DNA from: an uncultured Pseudomonadota bacterium
GTDB lineage: Bacteria; Pseudomonadota; Gammaproteobacteria; Burkholderiales; SG8-39
Length of the DNA: 6,400 nucleotides
Assembly: GCA_903864555.1 (NCBI GenBank)
Contig: CAIPGJ010000932.1
Coordinates: 1 to 6,400 of the forward strand
Direction: 5' to 3'
Shown here: positions 5,537 through 6,400 of the stretch, in pieces
Layout: every line of letters starts with the position of its first letter
Position numbering within the stretch: the first letter of the stretch is position 1
Translations under genes and position numbers: made by a program
The notes under the pieces: generated by a model
Database searches by the model: none
What the model was told of the DNA's origin: nothing
What the model saw: only the letters and a program-made list of their open reading frames with translations

Positions 5537-6400
5537 TCAGACAGCCTCTGCAGGCTGCCCGCACAGTACATCGATGAGCTTGTTGCCTGCGTCGTGCAGG
5601 GACCCTTCATTGGCAATGCACAGCGCATCGGCCGGAGGCGTGAAGGCAACGGCCCGCTGCAATCTACGCTCAACGGCATCCTGGTCCTCGCGTGCCCTGG
5701 CAGCCAGACGCGCCCGCAGCAAGGGCTCCGAGGCTTCGATCCAGACCAGCTTGAGGTCCGGATAACGCGTCCTGGCCTCTTCCAGATACTCGCGCGAACC
5801 ATTGACCACGACATCCCGTCCCCGGGCCAGCCACAGGTCGATCTCGGTGCCTATGCCATACATGTAGCCATGGCTGCTCCAGTGCAGCGCAAAGCCGCCC
5901 CGGCGCAACTGCTGCAGGAACTCCGCCTCATTCAGGACCCTGTGGTTCTCTGCGCCAGGCTGGCTTGGCCGGGTGATGTAGCGCCGCGCAAAGACTATGG
6001 ATCTGGAGATCAGCCTCGCCCGCGCGTAGGCCAGCAGGCTGTCCTTGCCGGACCCCGATGGCCCGACGACATAGAACAGCCGCCCGACGGAGCCAGCGCA
6101 GGCAGGTACAAGCTGCCGCGGCCTCAGCGTGATGCGCCGGGTGAGGCAGAAATCGGCACCAGGCCCGGGCTGCTCGAACAGGCACAGCGAATCGAACTCC
6201 ATCGCTTCGGTCGAAAGCCGGGCCACCTTCTGCTGCAACCAGCCCTGCAACAGGGTGCGCTGCGCATCCTGCAAGCTGTCGGTGAGTGTCATGTGGAATC
6301 GCCATTCGTCCATCACATAGGGATAACCCCAGCGCTTCAGAAGGGCCTCCTGCCGTGCGCTCAGGCCCGCCGACCGGCGGCGGGCAAGCTCATCGGCCCC
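5537..6400 (-). CDS. phnN: DUF1045 phosphonate-metabolism domain fused to PhnN, ribose 1,5-bisphosphate phosphokinase (5' partial)
   Basis: The frame is open from base 6400, so the N-terminus lies outside the window; 287 residues are visible. Residues about 1-95 are the C-terminal part of a DUF1045 protein: DELARRRSAGLSARQEALL, then WGYPYVMDEWRFHMTLTDSL with an H-x-T motif (His36) as in 2H phosphoesterases, ending with DSLCLFEQPGPGADF and the final strand LTRRITL. After a short linker a complete PhnN (about 181 residues) follows from GRLFYVV: P-loop GPSGSGKD (113-120, bases 6041-6064), then RRYITRP, a GAENH block, FALHWSSHGYMYGI, and a VNGSREYL block. PhnN phosphorylates ribose 1,5-bisphosphate to PRPP in the C-P lyase pathway. 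No ATG, GTG or TTG in this frame lies between the DUF1045 end and the P-loop; the nearest ATG upstream (Met67) is inside DUF1045. The GTG at 6316 is also internal to DUF1045. This is therefore a true fusion, barring sequence error. Confidence 0.9.
   Translation of the reverse strand, partial: GADELARRRSAGLSARQEALLKRWGYPYVMDEWRFHMTLTDSLQDAQRTLLQGWLQQKVARLSTEAMEFDSLCLFEQPGPGADFCLTRRITLRPRQLVPACAGSVGRLFYVVGPSGSGKDSLLAYARARLISRSIVFARRYITRPSQPGAENHRVLNEAEFLQQLRRGGFALHWSSHGYMYGIGTEIDLWLARGRDVVVNGSREYLEEARTRYPDLKLVWIEASEPLLRARLAARAREDQDAVERRLQRAVAFTPPADALCIANEGSLHDAGNKLIDVLCGQPAEAV

Noticed and set aside
5542..5557. Hairpin CAGCCT-CTGC-AGGCTG at the 3' end of the phnN fusion gene
   Set aside because: The stem is only 6 bp, lies inside the coding end, and has no T run on either side, so a terminator call is not supported.
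6314..6316. GTG as start of a PhnN gene of 259 residues
   Set aside because: The frame continues upstream to the window edge with clear DUF1045 sequence (DELARRR...WGYPYV), so the GTG is an internal Val codon.

Overview
This window is a phosphonate (C-P compound) uptake and catabolism locus from a GC-rich proteobacterium (roughly 60% GC by eye). Codon use, gene order and protein style suggest a betaproteobacterium of the Burkholderiales type. That assignment is an inference; no rRNA or other taxonomic marker is present.

Left, + strand, positions 1-3581: a phosphonate ABC importer. It starts with the 3' part of phnC (ATPase, N-terminus outside the window). Two tandem full-length phnD paralogs (periplasmic binding proteins) follow with zero spacing between them, and then phnE (permease). 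A textbook intrinsic terminator, with a perfect 8-bp GC-rich stem and seven T, sits between phnD2 and the phnE ribosome binding site. It probably lowers phnE output relative to the binding proteins.

Middle, + strand, 3582-5490: a 106-bp gap with nested inverted repeats leads to an HD-domain protein. This carries the full residue set of the PhnZ-type diiron oxygenases that split 1-hydroxylated aminophosphonates. An MFS transporter of unknown substrate follows.

Right, - strand, 5537-6400: one open frame joins the C-terminal part of a DUF1045 (2H-phosphoesterase-like) phosphonate-metabolism protein to a complete PhnN (ribose 1,5-bisphosphate kinase). It runs off the right edge, and there is no usable PhnN start codon at the junction, so it is a genuine fusion. 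DUF1045 and PhnN normally belong to the C-P lyase pathway, so C-P lyase genes probably lie to the right on the - strand.

Taken together, PhnC/PhnD1/PhnD2/PhnE would import phosphonates. The HD oxygenase would release phosphate from a hydroxylated aminophosphonate. The convergent operon would handle ribose phosphates made by C-P lyase. The most interesting points are the DUF1045-PhnN fusion, which suggests consecutive steps from cyclic ribose phosphate to PRPP, the intra-operon terminator, the diverged second PhnD, and an oxidative enzyme placed beside C-P lyase accessory genes. All families here are recognisable; I see no wholly unknown system.
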